Of a stretch of DNA of 64,000 bases, positions 16,301 through 25,135 are shown one piece after another. The notes below the pieces were generated by a model. It was given only the letters and a program-made list of their open reading frames with translations. It was not told where the DNA came from and did not search any database. This DNA comes from Rhodoferax sp. (GTDB lineage Bacteria; Pseudomonadota; Gammaproteobacteria; Burkholderiales; Burkholderiaceae_C). The stretch covers positions 965,039-1,029,038 of the forward strand of contig NZ_JABBPD010000004.1 in the NCBI RefSeq assembly GCF_012927445.1, given 5' to 3'. The position numbers and the translations under genes were made by a program. The stretch's first letter is position 1. Every line of letters starts with the position of its first letter.

Positions 16301-16480
16301 CAGCAGGTTCTCGGGGAGCTTTTCCTCATACTTGGCTATCGAAAGTAAAGGTGCATCTGTTGAATAATATAAATCTACCTTGGCCTTGCGGTAGGCCATG
16401 CCAAGTTTTTCCAGAGTAAAGCTCATTTGATAGTCCGCCGTTTGACGTTGTTGCACTTGTGAATATTTGAATGAACACAT
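13394..16480 (-). CDS. Reverse transcriptase-nitrilase fusion, probable DRT-type defence protein
   Basis: A 1028-residue protein. The N-terminal third holds a reverse transcriptase domain: LTADVTAFYHEL with D223 (motif A), GLPVGLPASALVANV at 276-290, and YVDD at 311-314 (motif C) inside YYGRYVDDILLVM. A long linker of unknown fold follows. The C-terminal 250 residues form a nitrilase (CN-hydrolase) domain with its triad visible: E796 in LILPELALP, K857 in YRQDKQRPALHEE and C902 in ILVCSELTN. RT-nitrilase fusions belong to the UG/Abi reverse transcriptases (UG1 and relatives; DRT type 1), several of which block phage infection. The start may instead be the ATG at 16426, which has GGCGGA 7 bases upstream. 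It stands alone between a truncated helicase fragment and repeats, consistent with transfer. Confidence 0.9.
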   Translation of the reverse strand: MCSFKYSQVQQRQTADYQMSFTLEKLGMAYRKAKVDLYYSTDAPLLSIAKYEEKLPENLLSLLDRLNGVDENWITENAFLGGWTLAAKSISWADRKKFHEKHGNGLIFSSPEDEWKHTCELLAKTTEYKKPEAEFRLMAQVSLDFHVLSTLWMLEVGHQYDANLTGCAYGNRMRRKLDKGINPLSIGSFEPYLRPFRTWRDEGIAAMRTALAAKKKVVALTADVTAFYHELNPDFMLDDRFNQKMELKLSLEQQKLHNLFIKALKAWAETTPLKKGLPVGLPASALVANVALIDLDRLLEQQVAPLYYGRYVDDILLVMENGAEFQSTIQLWEWLFKRSDEKLGWTDGGKTAIQFNPDYLDGSQIRFTNSKNKVFLLAGETGKTLVDSIAHQIHERASEWRALPNLPRSASDVGTDLVAATQSDGVAADNLRKADALTMRRAGFAIKLRDFEAYERDLPPEAWQAHRHAFFCAFIQHVITLPHFFELATYLPRVVRLATACEDFEKLRKIIRALEHMCRSVEKYCSASIKSCPEESPQEDAAVIERWRRQLLKSVRESVIAAFPPRLSKAGKVSWLNEMEKEETWTDLWPIADFDDQFAPTIKGIQLDQARLFSLDLAHMPFRFIGLPKEMIAQRGVPHRKAVTVLNDVSQLLPSNIVDGVTTLARWIKFNKDLPRGLLFPTRPFNLAELFVLVNEPFAESSQKDIQAVVLALRGFSLSEKMPCFDGRGVLQIPDGETQPKQTIAVSSWKTRLNSWVASVTRTADPDYLDRYARLNRLVNSVISQPKGARYLILPELALPAHWFMRIALKLQGRGISLIAGIEYLHASKGRVRNQVWAALSHDGLGFPSTMIYRQDKQRPALHEEQELQRLAGVELKPDKPWKSPSPPVLQHGHFRFAILVCSELTNIAYRTALRGQVDALFIPEWNQDTETFNALVESAALDIHAYIIQCNDRQFGDSRIRMPHQDNWRRDVLRVKGGIEDYCVTGEIDIHALRQFQSSYRSPRGPFKPVPDGFEINHDRKVLPLAG

Positions 16481-16510
16481 TCACATTCCAAAAAAGGAAT
16501 AGAAGTTGCC

Positions 16511-16726
16511 TTAGGGTGTGTTCAAGCGCCAGTCTTTCACCATCAGAATCCCGCGCCGGGGGTGCATCACGCAGAAGTCGGGGTGCAAATTGCGCGGCCC
16601 CATCGGCACGTCGTACCAGAGCAGGTAATCGTCGTCGAGCTTGTGTTCCAGCCGCTCAGCCAGTCGGCGCTCGCCTGCGGTCATGCGCGACACGCAGGCG
16701 CCAAGCGCCGGTATCAAGGTAGCCAT
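16511..16726 (-). pseudogene. Truncated N-terminus of a NERD-domain helicase
   Basis: The 71 codons read MTAGERRLAERLEHKLDDDYLLWYDVP, then LHPDFCVMHPRRGILMVKDW, and match the start of the NERD (nuclease-related) domain found at the N-terminus of UvrD/PcrA-like helicases. The frame then stops. The conserved Glu of the E-x-K nuclease motif appears lost (MVKDW where relatives have an E-V-K-D-W pattern). No helicase motifs follow; the RT-nitrilase gene begins 31 bases after the stop. This is most simply a gene cut by insertion of the RT cassette or by a deletion. Confidence 0.65.
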
Positions 16727-16987
16727 TGTTCTTATCCCGTCCCTGAGAATGTTTGCGAGTCATTATGGACTCACGCTCTTTTTTTGTAACAGTTTGCTAG
16801 AAGTGTTAACGCAGCAGGCTCGCCCTGGCTGGCGCGCAGTGCCCTGTTCACGCTGCAGCGGGGTCGGCGCTGCACGGCTGTGCGCGGCACCGCACCGAGA
16901 AACGCCCCGTACAAATGCACAGTTCAAAGCTGTTCTACTGGGCGTCAAGAGGTCGGCCATAGACCTCAACCCACCCTGGAATCGCCC

Positions 16988-18721
16988 ATGTCACTCGCAA
17001 GCCCCGATCAAAACAAAAGCTATTGGAGTTTGACGTCGGCCATCTGGCTGCTGCTGATCGCGGCCATGTTCGCCACGGCGGTGCTGACGCAGCGCAGCCT
17101 GGCGCGCCTGGGGGATTCGCGCGAGGTGAAGACCCATTCGCTGCTCGTCAACAAGGCGCTGAATGACCTGATGAACCAGCTGCTGGACGCAGAGACCGGG
17201 CAGCGCGGTTTTCTGCTCAGTGGCCGCGCGCCCTATCTGCAGCCTTACTACACCGCGCTGACCCAAATGCGGGCGTCACGTGCCGCACTCGGTGTGGCGC
17301 TGAGCCAGGACCCGTCCGCCGTTGCGCCGCTTGGCGTGCTGGACAAGGCCATCGCTGCCAAGTTGCAAGACCTTGACCGTATCGTGAAGCTGAAGAGTGA
17401 AGGACGTTCCAATGAAGCAGTGGAATTGATACTGACCGACACGGACAACCAGACCATGAACGCGGTGCGCGCGGCGTGGCGTGGCTTGGGTACTGATCAG
17501 GCTCACCGCACGAGCCAATTGGAGGCCGAAATTGAGCAGGAAATCAAAAAATACTATCTGACACTGGGGGTGTCAATTTTGGTCAACCTGCTGTTGCTGG
17601 CCGGCCTGGTTCAGCGCTTTCGCAACGCGGCGATCCAGAAGGACGCCGCCCAGCAGGAGATGGATCAGCGCAATGTCGAGTTGTCGCGGCTGCTGGCGGC
17701 GGCGGCCACCCGCAATGAGCAGGTGCACGGCTTGTCCGAGCTGAGCCGCTTTTTGCAGTCTTGCGCGGACCTGGAGGAAGCGGCGGGCTTGCTCAAGCAG
17801 CACCTGCCGCCCTTGATGCGTGCGGCCAGTGGTGCGCTGTATTTGGCGGCGGCCGGGCACGACCCCTTGCGCCAAGCCTTCACCTGGGGTGACAAATCAT
17901 TTGTCGAATCGTTCGAGCCCAGCGAGTGCTGGGCCGCGCGGCTGCGGCAGCCGTTTCGGCAACCGTTTGAGACCGGTTCGGCCTCGTGTGCGCATCTGCA
18001 ATCCGAGTACGCGAGCGCGCACAACAACAACAATATCCAGTGCCTGCCGCTGATGGCCTACGGTGAACTGCTGGGCGTGGTGGTGCTGGAGGCGGATGCG
18101 GCAAGCGACGCGCAAGAGAGTCTGGAAAGCGAGGGCAGCCGGCGCTTTGCACTGGAGCAGGTCGGCTTCTCCATTGGCAACCTGAAGCTGCGTGAATCCT
18201 TGCGCCAGGCCGCCATCCGCGACGTGTTGACGGGCCTGTACAACCGTCGTTTCTTCGATGAATCATCACAGCGCGAAATGATGCGCGCCGTGCGCCAGCA
18301 GACCAAGGGCGATTACGCGGGCCTGGCGCTGATGATGATTGACATCGACCACTTCAAGCGCTTCAACGATACGCACGGGCATGAGGTCGGCGACCAAGTG
18401 CTGCGCGAGGTGGCGCAGGTGCTGCAAAGCCAGACGCGCGGCAGCGACGTGGCGGCGCGCTACGGCGGCGAGGAGTTCACCATCGTGCTGGCGGACATCA
18501 CGGACCAGCTGGCGTTTGAACGCGCGGAACTGGTGCGCCAGAAGGTTGAGCAGCTGGTGCTGCATGCGTCCGGCAAGGACGTGATGACGGTCACGATTTC
18601 CATCGGCCTGGCGCAGTTTCCGACCCACGGCACGACGGTGGACGCCTTGCTGCTGGCGGCTGACAAGGCGCTTTACGAAGCCAAGAGCGCCGGGCGCAAC
18701 CGGGTGGTGGTGGCGAGCTGA
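16988..18721 (+). CDS. Membrane-anchored diguanylate cyclase (CHASE3-GAF-GGDEF)
   Basis: A 577-residue inner-membrane signalling protein that should make cyclic di-GMP. Two membrane helices (residues about 15-35 and 190-210) flank a periplasmic four-helix CHASE3 domain with its ETGQRGFLLSG signature. A GAF-like domain follows, then a GGDEF domain with GGEEF in the active site and an RxxD product-inhibition site (RGSD) five residues before it. I start at MSLASPDQ (16988), because the upstream codons are not membrane-protein-like. No partner genes are adjacent, so the sensed signal is unknown. Confidence 0.88.
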   Translation: MSLASPDQNKSYWSLTSAIWLLLIAAMFATAVLTQRSLARLGDSREVKTHSLLVNKALNDLMNQLLDAETGQRGFLLSGRAPYLQPYYTALTQMRASRAALGVALSQDPSAVAPLGVLDKAIAAKLQDLDRIVKLKSEGRSNEAVELILTDTDNQTMNAVRAAWRGLGTDQAHRTSQLEAEIEQEIKKYYLTLGVSILVNLLLLAGLVQRFRNAAIQKDAAQQEMDQRNVELSRLLAAAATRNEQVHGLSELSRFLQSCADLEEAAGLLKQHLPPLMRAASGALYLAAAGHDPLRQAFTWGDKSFVESFEPSECWAARLRQPFRQPFETGSASCAHLQSEYASAHNNNNIQCLPLMAYGELLGVVVLEADAASDAQESLESEGSRRFALEQVGFSIGNLKLRESLRQAAIRDVLTGLYNRRFFDESSQREMMRAVRQQTKGDYAGLALMMIDIDHFKRFNDTHGHEVGDQVLREVAQVLQSQTRGSDVAARYGGEEFTIVLADITDQLAFERAELVRQKVEQLVLHASGKDVMTVTISIGLAQFPTHGTTVDALLLAADKALYEAKSAGRNRVVVAS

Positions 18722-18835
18722 ACCCGGGGTTGAAGGTGTAGCCGGCCCGGAAAAACATGACAAGCCTGTCAACTATTGCCGTGTTACGCACAGTTACCGG
18801 CTTTCTGTGCGCGCAGTGCGCAGTAAACTCGCAGC

Positions 18836-19666
18836 ATGTGCCAATTGCTCGGAATGAACAGCCACCTACCCGCCAGTCTGACCTTGAGTTTTACTGGGTT
18901 TTCACAACGTGGCGGTCTGACCGACCACCATGCCGATGGCTGGGGCATCGCCTTCTTTGAGAGCGAGGCGGCCACGCCGGACCAGCCGGGCAAAGGGGTG
19001 CGCTACTTCGTCGACAAGGAAGGGGCGTCCACCTCGCCCATCGCCAAGATGCTGCGCAACTACCCGATCAAAAGCCACAACGTCGTGGCCCATGTGCGCA
19101 AGGCCACGGTGGGTTCTGTCTCGCTGGAAAACTGCCACCCGTTTGTGCGTGAACTGTGGGGCCGCAATTGGGTATTCGCCCATAACGGCGACTTGAAAAA
19201 CTACGCGCCGGCACTGCACGGCAGTTTCCGGCCGGTGGGCAGCACCGACAGCGAACTGGCGTTTTGCTGGCTGCTGCAAGAGTTGGCCAAGTCACATGTG
19301 GGGGTGCCCACGGTTGAAGAGTTGACCCTGACCTTGACGGAGTTGGTGCCGCAAATTGCCAAATACGGCACCTTCAATTTTTTGCTGAGCAACGGTCAGG
19401 CTTTGTGGGCGCATGCCAGCACCAAACTGCATTACGTGCTGCGTCAGCACCCGTTCACGCAAGTGCACCTGAAGGATGACGACATCAATGTCGATCTGGC
19501 CATTTTCAACAGCCCGCAAGACCGCTTGGCGATCGTGGTGACCGAGCCGCTGACCACCAACGAAAACTGGGTGGCGATGGTGCCGGGCGAACTGCAGGTG
19601 TTTGTGGACGGCGTGATCGCGGGCTGTAGCAGCTCAACGCGCACGCCGGAGCTGGTCAGCCTTTAA
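18836..19666 (+). CDS. yafJ: Class II glutamine amidotransferase (YafJ-like)
   Basis: A 276-residue protein with the N-terminal nucleophile Cys at position 2 (MCQLLGMN) and the class II amidotransferase segments GGLTDHHADGWGIAF, NVVAHVRKATVG, NCHPF and FAHNGDL. It is the glutaminase domain alone, like YafJ and related to ergothioneine-pathway EgtC. The substrate of these stand-alone proteins is unsettled, although glutathione or gamma-glutamyl amide hydrolysis is possible. It converges on gshB with an 11-base overlap, next to the glutathione synthesis genes, which is suggestive but not proof of a link. Confidence 0.85.
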   Translation: MCQLLGMNSHLPASLTLSFTGFSQRGGLTDHHADGWGIAFFESEAATPDQPGKGVRYFVDKEGASTSPIAKMLRNYPIKSHNVVAHVRKATVGSVSLENCHPFVRELWGRNWVFAHNGDLKNYAPALHGSFRPVGSTDSELAFCWLLQELAKSHVGVPTVEELTLTLTELVPQIAKYGTFNFLLSNGQALWAHASTKLHYVLRQHPFTQVHLKDDDINVDLAIFNSPQDRLAIVVTEPLTTNENWVAMVPGELQVFVDGVIAGCSSSTRTPELVSL

Positions 19667-20603
19667 GGGCCAGTTCCAGCGCATCGATAAACATGGCGGC
19701 GACGTCAAAGCCGGTCTGATCAAAAATCTCCTGGAAGCAGGTCGGGCTGGTGACATTGATCTCGGTCAGGCTGCTGCCAATCACGTCCAGCCCCACCAGC
19801 AGCAAACCGCGGCGGTGCAGGATCGGGCCCAATGACTCGGCAATAAAGCGGTCGCGCTCGCTCAAGGGTTGCGCCACGCCTTTGCCACCGGCTGCCAGAT
19901 TGCCACGCACTTCACCACCCTGCGGAATCCGCGCCAGGCTGAAGGGCACCGGCTTGCCGCCAATGACGAGCACGCGCTTGTCGCCGTCCACGATCTCGGG
20001 CAGAAATTTTTGCACCATCAGGCTTTGTGCGCCATGGCGGTTGAGCGTCTCGGTGATGGAGCCCAAGTTCAGGCCGTCCGGCCCGACGCGGAAGATGCCC
20101 ATGCCGCCCATGCCGTCGAGCGGCTTGAGGATGATGTCCTGGTGCTCGGCGTGGAAACGTTTGATGTCGGCCTCGTCCCGCGTCACCAGCGTGGGACCGA
20201 TGAACTGCGGGAACTCCATGATGGCGAGCTTTTCCGGGTGGTCGCGCAATGCGGCCGGCTTGTTGAAGACGCGGGCGCCTTCGCGCTCGGCCTGCTCCAG
20301 CAGGTGCGTGGCGTAGAAAAACTCGGAATCAAAGGGCGGGTCTTTGCGCATCAGGATGGCGTCAAAATCTTTCAACGCCACGGCACGCGACTGGCTGACC
20401 TCAAACCATGCATCCGGCTGCCCGGTGAGCGCGATATCGCGCACATGGGCCATGACCAAGCCCCCGCTCTGCCACATCAAATCCTGCGGCTCGCAGGCGG
20501 CGACGCGGTGGCCGCGCTTTTGCGCCTCGCGCATCATGGCGAAGGTGGTGTCCTTGTAGATTTTGAAGGACTCAAGCGGATCGGAGATGAAAAGCAGGTT
20601 CAT
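19656..20603 (-). CDS. gshB: Glutathione synthetase
   Basis: A 315-residue ATP-grasp enzyme that joins gamma-glutamylcysteine and glycine to make glutathione. It begins LLFISDPLESFKIYKDTTFAMM, the typical GshB start with the DPxxxxxxxKDTTxAMM signature, and has the ATP-grasp segments DIILKPLDGMGGMGIFR and RVLVIGGKPVPFSLARIP, then EINVTSPTCFQEI near the end. Length equals E. coli GshB (316). It lies 64 bases downstream of kup, with gshA beyond. Confidence 0.95.
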   Translation of the reverse strand: MNLLFISDPLESFKIYKDTTFAMMREAQKRGHRVAACEPQDLMWQSGGLVMAHVRDIALTGQPDAWFEVSQSRAVALKDFDAILMRKDPPFDSEFFYATHLLEQAEREGARVFNKPAALRDHPEKLAIMEFPQFIGPTLVTRDEADIKRFHAEHQDIILKPLDGMGGMGIFRVGPDGLNLGSITETLNRHGAQSLMVQKFLPEIVDGDKRVLVIGGKPVPFSLARIPQGGEVRGNLAAGGKGVAQPLSERDRFIAESLGPILHRRGLLLVGLDVIGSSLTEINVTSPTCFQEIFDQTGFDVAAMFIDALELALKG

Positions 20604-20667
20604 GAAAAACTACCCAGGTAATGGCAAACAACGACCATCCACGCTTGGGATGGGGTTGAAAAATTGA

Positions 20668-22536
20668 TTAAATTTCGATCTTCGAGCCCAGCTCCACCAC
20701 TGAATTATTGGGCAGGTTCAGGAACTCGGCCGCCGCACTGGCATTGTGGTGCATCTGCGCAAACAGCTTCTCGCGCCACGGCGCCATGCCACTGCCGATC
20801 GTCGGGACAACGATGTCGCGCGAGAGGAAATAGCTGGTGGTCATCGGGTCGAGTTCAAAGCCGCGGCCCTTGATTTGCTGCAGCGCCTTGGGCAGGTCGG
20901 GGTCATTCTTGAAGCCGTAGTTGACCAGCACCTGCCAGCAATCGTGGCCCAGGGTTTCAACCTCCAGGCGCTTGGCCATGCCAATCCAGGGTACCTCGTG
21001 GTTACGCACCGTGACAAACAGGTTGTTCTCATGCAGCACCTTGTTGTGCTTGAGGTTGTGCAGCAAGGCATTGGGCACGGTGCCCGGCTCGGCCGTGAGG
21101 AACACCGCCGTCCCTTCCACCCGCACCGGCGGACTGATAAACACGGCTTCCAGAAAGCTGTTCAGGTCGATCGCGTCGGCCCGCAGCTTGACGTTCAGCA
21201 GGCGCCGGCCGTCTTTCCAGGTCAGCATCAGCACAAAGACGCCGCCACCGATCATGAGCGGGAACCAGCCGCCATCAAACAGCTTCATCATGTTGGAGCT
21301 GAAGAAGGCCAAGTCCACCACAAAGAAAAACCCGGTTGCACCGAGGCATAAAGACAGCGGGTATTTCCAGTTGTAGCGGAGCACGAAGAAGGTCAGGATG
21401 GTGGTGATCAGCATGTCCAGCGTGACCGCGATGCCATAAGCGGACGCCAGGTTGCTGGAGGAGCGGAACATCACCACGGCCAGCACGATGGCGACAAACA
21501 GGCCCCAGTTGACAAATGGCAGATAGACCTGCCCGGCATCTTTCACGCTGGTGTGCAACACCTGCAGGCGCGGCAGGTAGCCGAGCTGAATCACCTGCTT
21601 GGTGACCGAGAACGCGCCCGAGATCAAGGCCTGCGACGCAATCACCGTGGCCATGGTGGCCAGACCGACCAGCGGGATCAGGGCCCAGTCCGGGGCCATC
21701 ATGTAAAACGGATTCTTGACGGCGGCAGGGTTGTTCAACAACAAGGCACCCTGGCCAAAGTAATTGAGGGTGAGGCACGGCATGACGACGGAAAACCAGG
21801 CCAGCCGGATCGGCTTCTTGCCGAAGTGGCCCATGTCGGCGTAGAGCGCCTCGCCCCCGGTCACGCACAACACCACCGCGCCCAAAATGATGAAGGTGAT
21901 GCCCGGGTTGTCCCACATGAAGCTGAGCGCGTAATAGGGGTTGAGGGCCCACAAAATGGTGGGGTGGGTCACAATTTGCGCCACACCCAGCGCCGCGATG
22001 CAGAGAAACCAGACCACGGTGATCGGTCCAAAGAACTTGCCAATGCCGGCGGTGCCGCGCTTTTGCACGGCGAACAGGCCAAACAGGATGACCAGCGTGA
22101 GGGGAATCACAAACTTCTTGAAGGCCGGCGAGATAACCTCCAGCCCCTCCACGGCGGACAGCACGGAGATGGCGGGTGTGATGACGCCGTCACCATAAAA
22201 CAGGCAGGTGCCAAAAATGCCGACCAGCAGCAGCACGCGCCGCAACTGGGGCTTGTCCTTGACGGACTGCGAGGCCAGCGCCAGCATGGCCACCAGGCCG
22301 CCCTCGCCGTTATTGTCCGCACGCAACACCAGCGTGACGTACTTGAGCGAAATGATGACCGTCAAGGTCCAGAAAAAGATCGACAGAATGCCGTAAACGT
22401 TGTCCGGGGTGAACGGAACATGGCCGGAGCCAAACACTTCTTTGACCGCGTACAGAACGCTGGTGCCGATGTCGCCATAGACAACGCCGATGGCACCCAG
22501 CGTGAGCGCTGTGAGGGACGATTTGGATGCTGACAC
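20668..22536 (-). CDS. kup: Low-affinity potassium transporter Kup
   Basis: A K+:H+ symporter of the inner membrane with about twelve hydrophobic segments. The N-terminus [21 protein letters not shown] and the [18 protein letters not shown] segment are diagnostic of the KUP family. I prefer the GTG at 22536, which gives 622 residues, exactly the E. coli length; the frame continues upstream to 22626 but those residues are not conserved-looking. It sits between gshA (upstream) and gshB (downstream) on the same strand. Confidence 0.93.
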   Translation of the reverse strand: MSASKSSLTALTLGAIGVVYGDIGTSVLYAVKEVFGSGHVPFTPDNVYGILSIFFWTLTVIISLKYVTLVLRADNNGEGGLVAMLALASQSVKDKPQLRRVLLLVGIFGTCLFYGDGVITPAISVLSAVEGLEVISPAFKKFVIPLTLVILFGLFAVQKRGTAGIGKFFGPITVVWFLCIAALGVAQIVTHPTILWALNPYYALSFMWDNPGITFIILGAVVLCVTGGEALYADMGHFGKKPIRLAWFSVVMPCLTLNYFGQGALLLNNPAAVKNPFYMMAPDWALIPLVGLATMATVIASQALISGAFSVTKQVIQLGYLPRLQVLHTSVKDAGQVYLPFVNWGLFVAIVLAVVMFRSSSNLASAYGIAVTLDMLITTILTFFVLRYNWKYPLSLCLGATGFFFVVDLAFFSSNMMKLFDGGWFPLMIGGGVFVLMLTWKDGRRLLNVKLRADAIDLNSFLEAVFISPPVRVEGTAVFLTAEPGTVPNALLHNLKHNKVLHENNLFVTVRNHEVPWIGMAKRLEVETLGHDCWQVLVNYGFKNDPDLPKALQQIKGRGFELDPMTTSYFLSRDIVVPTIGSGMAPWREKLFAQMHHNASAAAEFLNLPNNSVVELGSKIEI

Positions 22537-22703
22537 AAGTACGCCCCGTCTCGGTACTGCGGGGTTCCATTTGGATTTGGGATGGCCATTTTGCGCCCGC
22601 CAGACGGACATGCAATTGGACGACACGGTCTAAATTTGACTAGCTCCAGGAATGTTGCAGCGCAACAACTACCGGCCGCAAAGTTTGTTTACTTTGTCTG
22701 AGA

Positions 22704-23999
22704 TTACTCGTACACCTCGGCGTCCGGGTCGGTGGCTTCCAGCTCGTAGCTGGCGGCCAGCATGGCCAGACGGCCCACCACCCCGTACATATAAAAGCGA
22801 TTGGGGGCACTGGCGCCGGGCCGGATACCCGGCTGCGGCAAGTTGGCACTGGGCTCAAAAGCCAGTGGCACGAAGCTGGAGCCCGGTGCATTGAGGTTTT
22901 CATCAGCGCCGCGCCCGGCATGAATCCGGTAAAAGCCGCCAACCACGTAGCGGTCCATCATGTAAACCACCGGCTCGGCCACCGCGTCATTCATGCGCTC
23001 CTTGGTCAGCACGCCTTCTTGCACCAGAATATCGTGGGCTGGCGGACCTTCCCGCGTGCCGCTCATTTGGCTTTGCGCTTTGAGGCTGAGTGCTTCCAGG
23101 TCTTTGACATCGCGCACCGTCACGATGCCCAGGCCATGACTGCCGTTGTCGGTCTTGACCACCACGAACGGCTTTTCCTTGATGCCGTATTCCTTGTACT
23201 TGCGGCGAATTTTGCCGAGCAGGGCATCGACATGGGTACTCAGGCATTCCATGCCGACGCCCTCCGCCAGGTTGACTTCACCGCATTTCTCGAACATCGG
23301 ATTGATCAGCCAGGGGTCCACACCGAGCAACTTGCCAAGGCGCTTGGCCACTTCTTCGTAGCACTTGAAATGCTTGCTCTTGCGCCGGGTGGTCCAACCC
23401 GCATGCAGCGGCGGCAACAGGTATTGCTCGTGAATGTCTTCCAGAATGCCGGGGATGCCGGCACTCAGGTCGTTGTTCAGCAGGATGGTGCAGGGGTCAA
23501 AGTCTTTGACACCCAGACGACGCTTGTTGCGGATGACGGGCTCCAGCGTGATGCTGTCACCGTTGGGCAGTTCAATCGTGGTGGTTTTTTTGATCGCCGG
23601 ATCGATCGAGCCGATGCGCACGTTCAGGCCCGCCATGTGGAAGATGCGCCGCAGTTGCACCAGGCTGGACAGGTAAAACGTGTTGCTCGCGTTGTTTTCG
23701 GGGATCAACAGCAGGTTGCGGGCCTCGGGGCAGATCTTCTCAATCGAGGCCATGGCGGCTTGCACGGCGAGCGGCAGCATGGCGGGGGTGAGGTTGTTCC
23801 AGCCGGCCGGAAACAAATTGGTATCAACCGGCGCCAGCTTGAAGCCGGCATTGCGCACGTCGACCGAGCTGTAAAACGGCGGCGTGTGCTCCATCCATTC
23901 CAGGCGAAACCAGCGTTCAATGGCCGGCATGGAGTCCAGCACGCGCTGCTCAAGTTCATTGATGGGGCCAGTTAGCGCGGTGACGAGATGTGGAACCAT
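22704..23999 (-). CDS. gshA: Glutamate-cysteine ligase, Acidithiobacillus ferrooxidans type
   Basis: A 431-residue enzyme for the first step of glutathione synthesis. It belongs to the separate proteobacterial GshA family found in Acidithiobacillus and many betaproteobacteria, unrelated in sequence to E. coli GshA. Features include PVDTNLFPAGWNNL, LLLIPENNASNTFYL, VVVKTDNGSHGLGIVTVRD (ATP-grasp-like) and YMMDRYVVGGFYRIH. It is first in the minus-strand group gshA-kup-gshB. Confidence 0.9.
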   Translation of the reverse strand: MVPHLVTALTGPINELEQRVLDSMPAIERWFRLEWMEHTPPFYSSVDVRNAGFKLAPVDTNLFPAGWNNLTPAMLPLAVQAAMASIEKICPEARNLLLIPENNASNTFYLSSLVQLRRIFHMAGLNVRIGSIDPAIKKTTTIELPNGDSITLEPVIRNKRRLGVKDFDPCTILLNNDLSAGIPGILEDIHEQYLLPPLHAGWTTRRKSKHFKCYEEVAKRLGKLLGVDPWLINPMFEKCGEVNLAEGVGMECLSTHVDALLGKIRRKYKEYGIKEKPFVVVKTDNGSHGLGIVTVRDVKDLEALSLKAQSQMSGTREGPPAHDILVQEGVLTKERMNDAVAEPVVYMMDRYVVGGFYRIHAGRGADENLNAPGSSFVPLAFEPSANLPQPGIRPGASAPNRFYMYGVVGRLAMLAASYELEATDPDAEVYE

Positions 24000-24108
24000 G
24001 CGGCCCTCTTTAGAGAAATGATCGAAATATTTTACGAGGTGGGGCTGCTATTGAGCCATTCAAGCCCCACCCCGTCAAGGCCCGGGCCGGCACCTCGGCG
24101 TTCCCCAA

Positions 24109-25134
24109 TTATGAGCGGCGCGCCAGGGGCAGGTTCAACAATAAGTTCTGCGGCTTGAGCTTGAGCCGGTTTTGTTCGTCCATCGCCATGGCGAGGTACA
24201 CCGGCCGCCCCGCCACCTCGGCCAGCATGTCGGCCGGGTTGACAAATTCCAGGCGGAACAGGCACATCAGGCGGCGCATGCGGTCCTCCGCCACCTCGAC
24301 GCCGGTGTACAGGTCGTTCAGCAGGCTGCTGGCCTGCGCATCAAGCCCCACATGCCAGACCCAGTGCTCGTCCACGATCTCGCGATCGGTCTGGATGCGC
24401 ACCTCGACGCGCAGAAAATGCGCAATCCAGCGCTCCAGCACGCGGCACAGGGCATCCAGCGCTGGCTGGCCATGATTCAGGCTGACCACCAGGTCCAGGT
24501 GTTCACTGCGCGGCCAATAGGCCTCGGCATTCTCGGTGACCAGCACGTCCAGGTCCACGCTGCGCAGCGGCACGCCGCCTTGTTTGAGCAATTCGCCCAG
24601 GCTGCCAAAGCCACCGGAAAGGGCATGGCGCTCCACGGTTTCGTCATCGGCGGCCATGACGGCACCGTCTTCCAGAATGGAGATTTTTTGCGGGCGAAAC
24701 AGCATTTCGGCGGCACGGGCCTCCAGGGCGGAGGCTTCTGCACCCAGGATATGGCGCAGCAAAATCTGGGTCAGTTGCTGCACCATGACCGGCGGCACAT
24801 CCACCCCTTCGCCCTGGAACAAGGCCAGGTAACTGGCCTCCAGCGTCGGCCAGGCGAGCAAACGGGTCCGAAACCGCAGCCAGACCGCGTAGTTGTCCGC
24901 GGCGTCGCGGTCCTGCAGCGCGGCCAGCGCCGCGGGCGCAATCTCACTGCGCGGCGTTTGCAGCAGTTGTTCAAACAGCGCCAGCTCCGCCGCACAGGAT
25001 GCCGGCACGGGCGCGAGCTCCGGGCGCTGCAGCAGACTGCGCAAAAAGTCATCGCTGACGCCCAGATGGCCGGCGGCGGTGTGGGTTAGCAGGTCGTAGC
25101 CGCAGGTCGGCCAGAAATCATGCGCGTGTGCCAA
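24109..25134 (-). CDS. DUF6352-type protein, coupled to a cytochrome c gene
   Basis: A protein of about 341 residues of the betaproteobacterial family DUF6352, function unknown. It is soluble by sequence and rich in Leu, Ala and Trp, with DFWPTCGYDLL at the start and HWVWHVGLDAQASSLLNDLYTG near residue 265. I choose the TTG at 25134 as start because a perfect GGAGGT lies 7 bases upstream, inside the last codons of the cytochrome c gene; the frame itself opens 18 bases further up. Only one base separates it from that gene, so translation is probably coupled, suggesting a job in maturation or use of the cytochrome (inference). Confidence 0.7.
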   Translation of the reverse strand: MAHAHDFWPTCGYDLLTHTAAGHLGVSDDFLRSLLQRPELAPVPASCAAELALFEQLLQTPRSEIAPAALAALQDRDAADNYAVWLRFRTRLLAWPTLEASYLALFQGEGVDVPPVMVQQLTQILLRHILGAEASALEARAAEMLFRPQKISILEDGAVMAADDETVERHALSGGFGSLGELLKQGGVPLRSVDLDVLVTENAEAYWPRSEHLDLVVSLNHGQPALDALCRVLERWIAHFLRVEVRIQTDREIVDEHWVWHVGLDAQASSLLNDLYTGVEVAEDRMRRLMCLFRLEFVNPADMLAEVAGRPVYLAMAMDEQNRLKLKPQNLLLNLPLARRS

Positions 25135-25135
25135 G

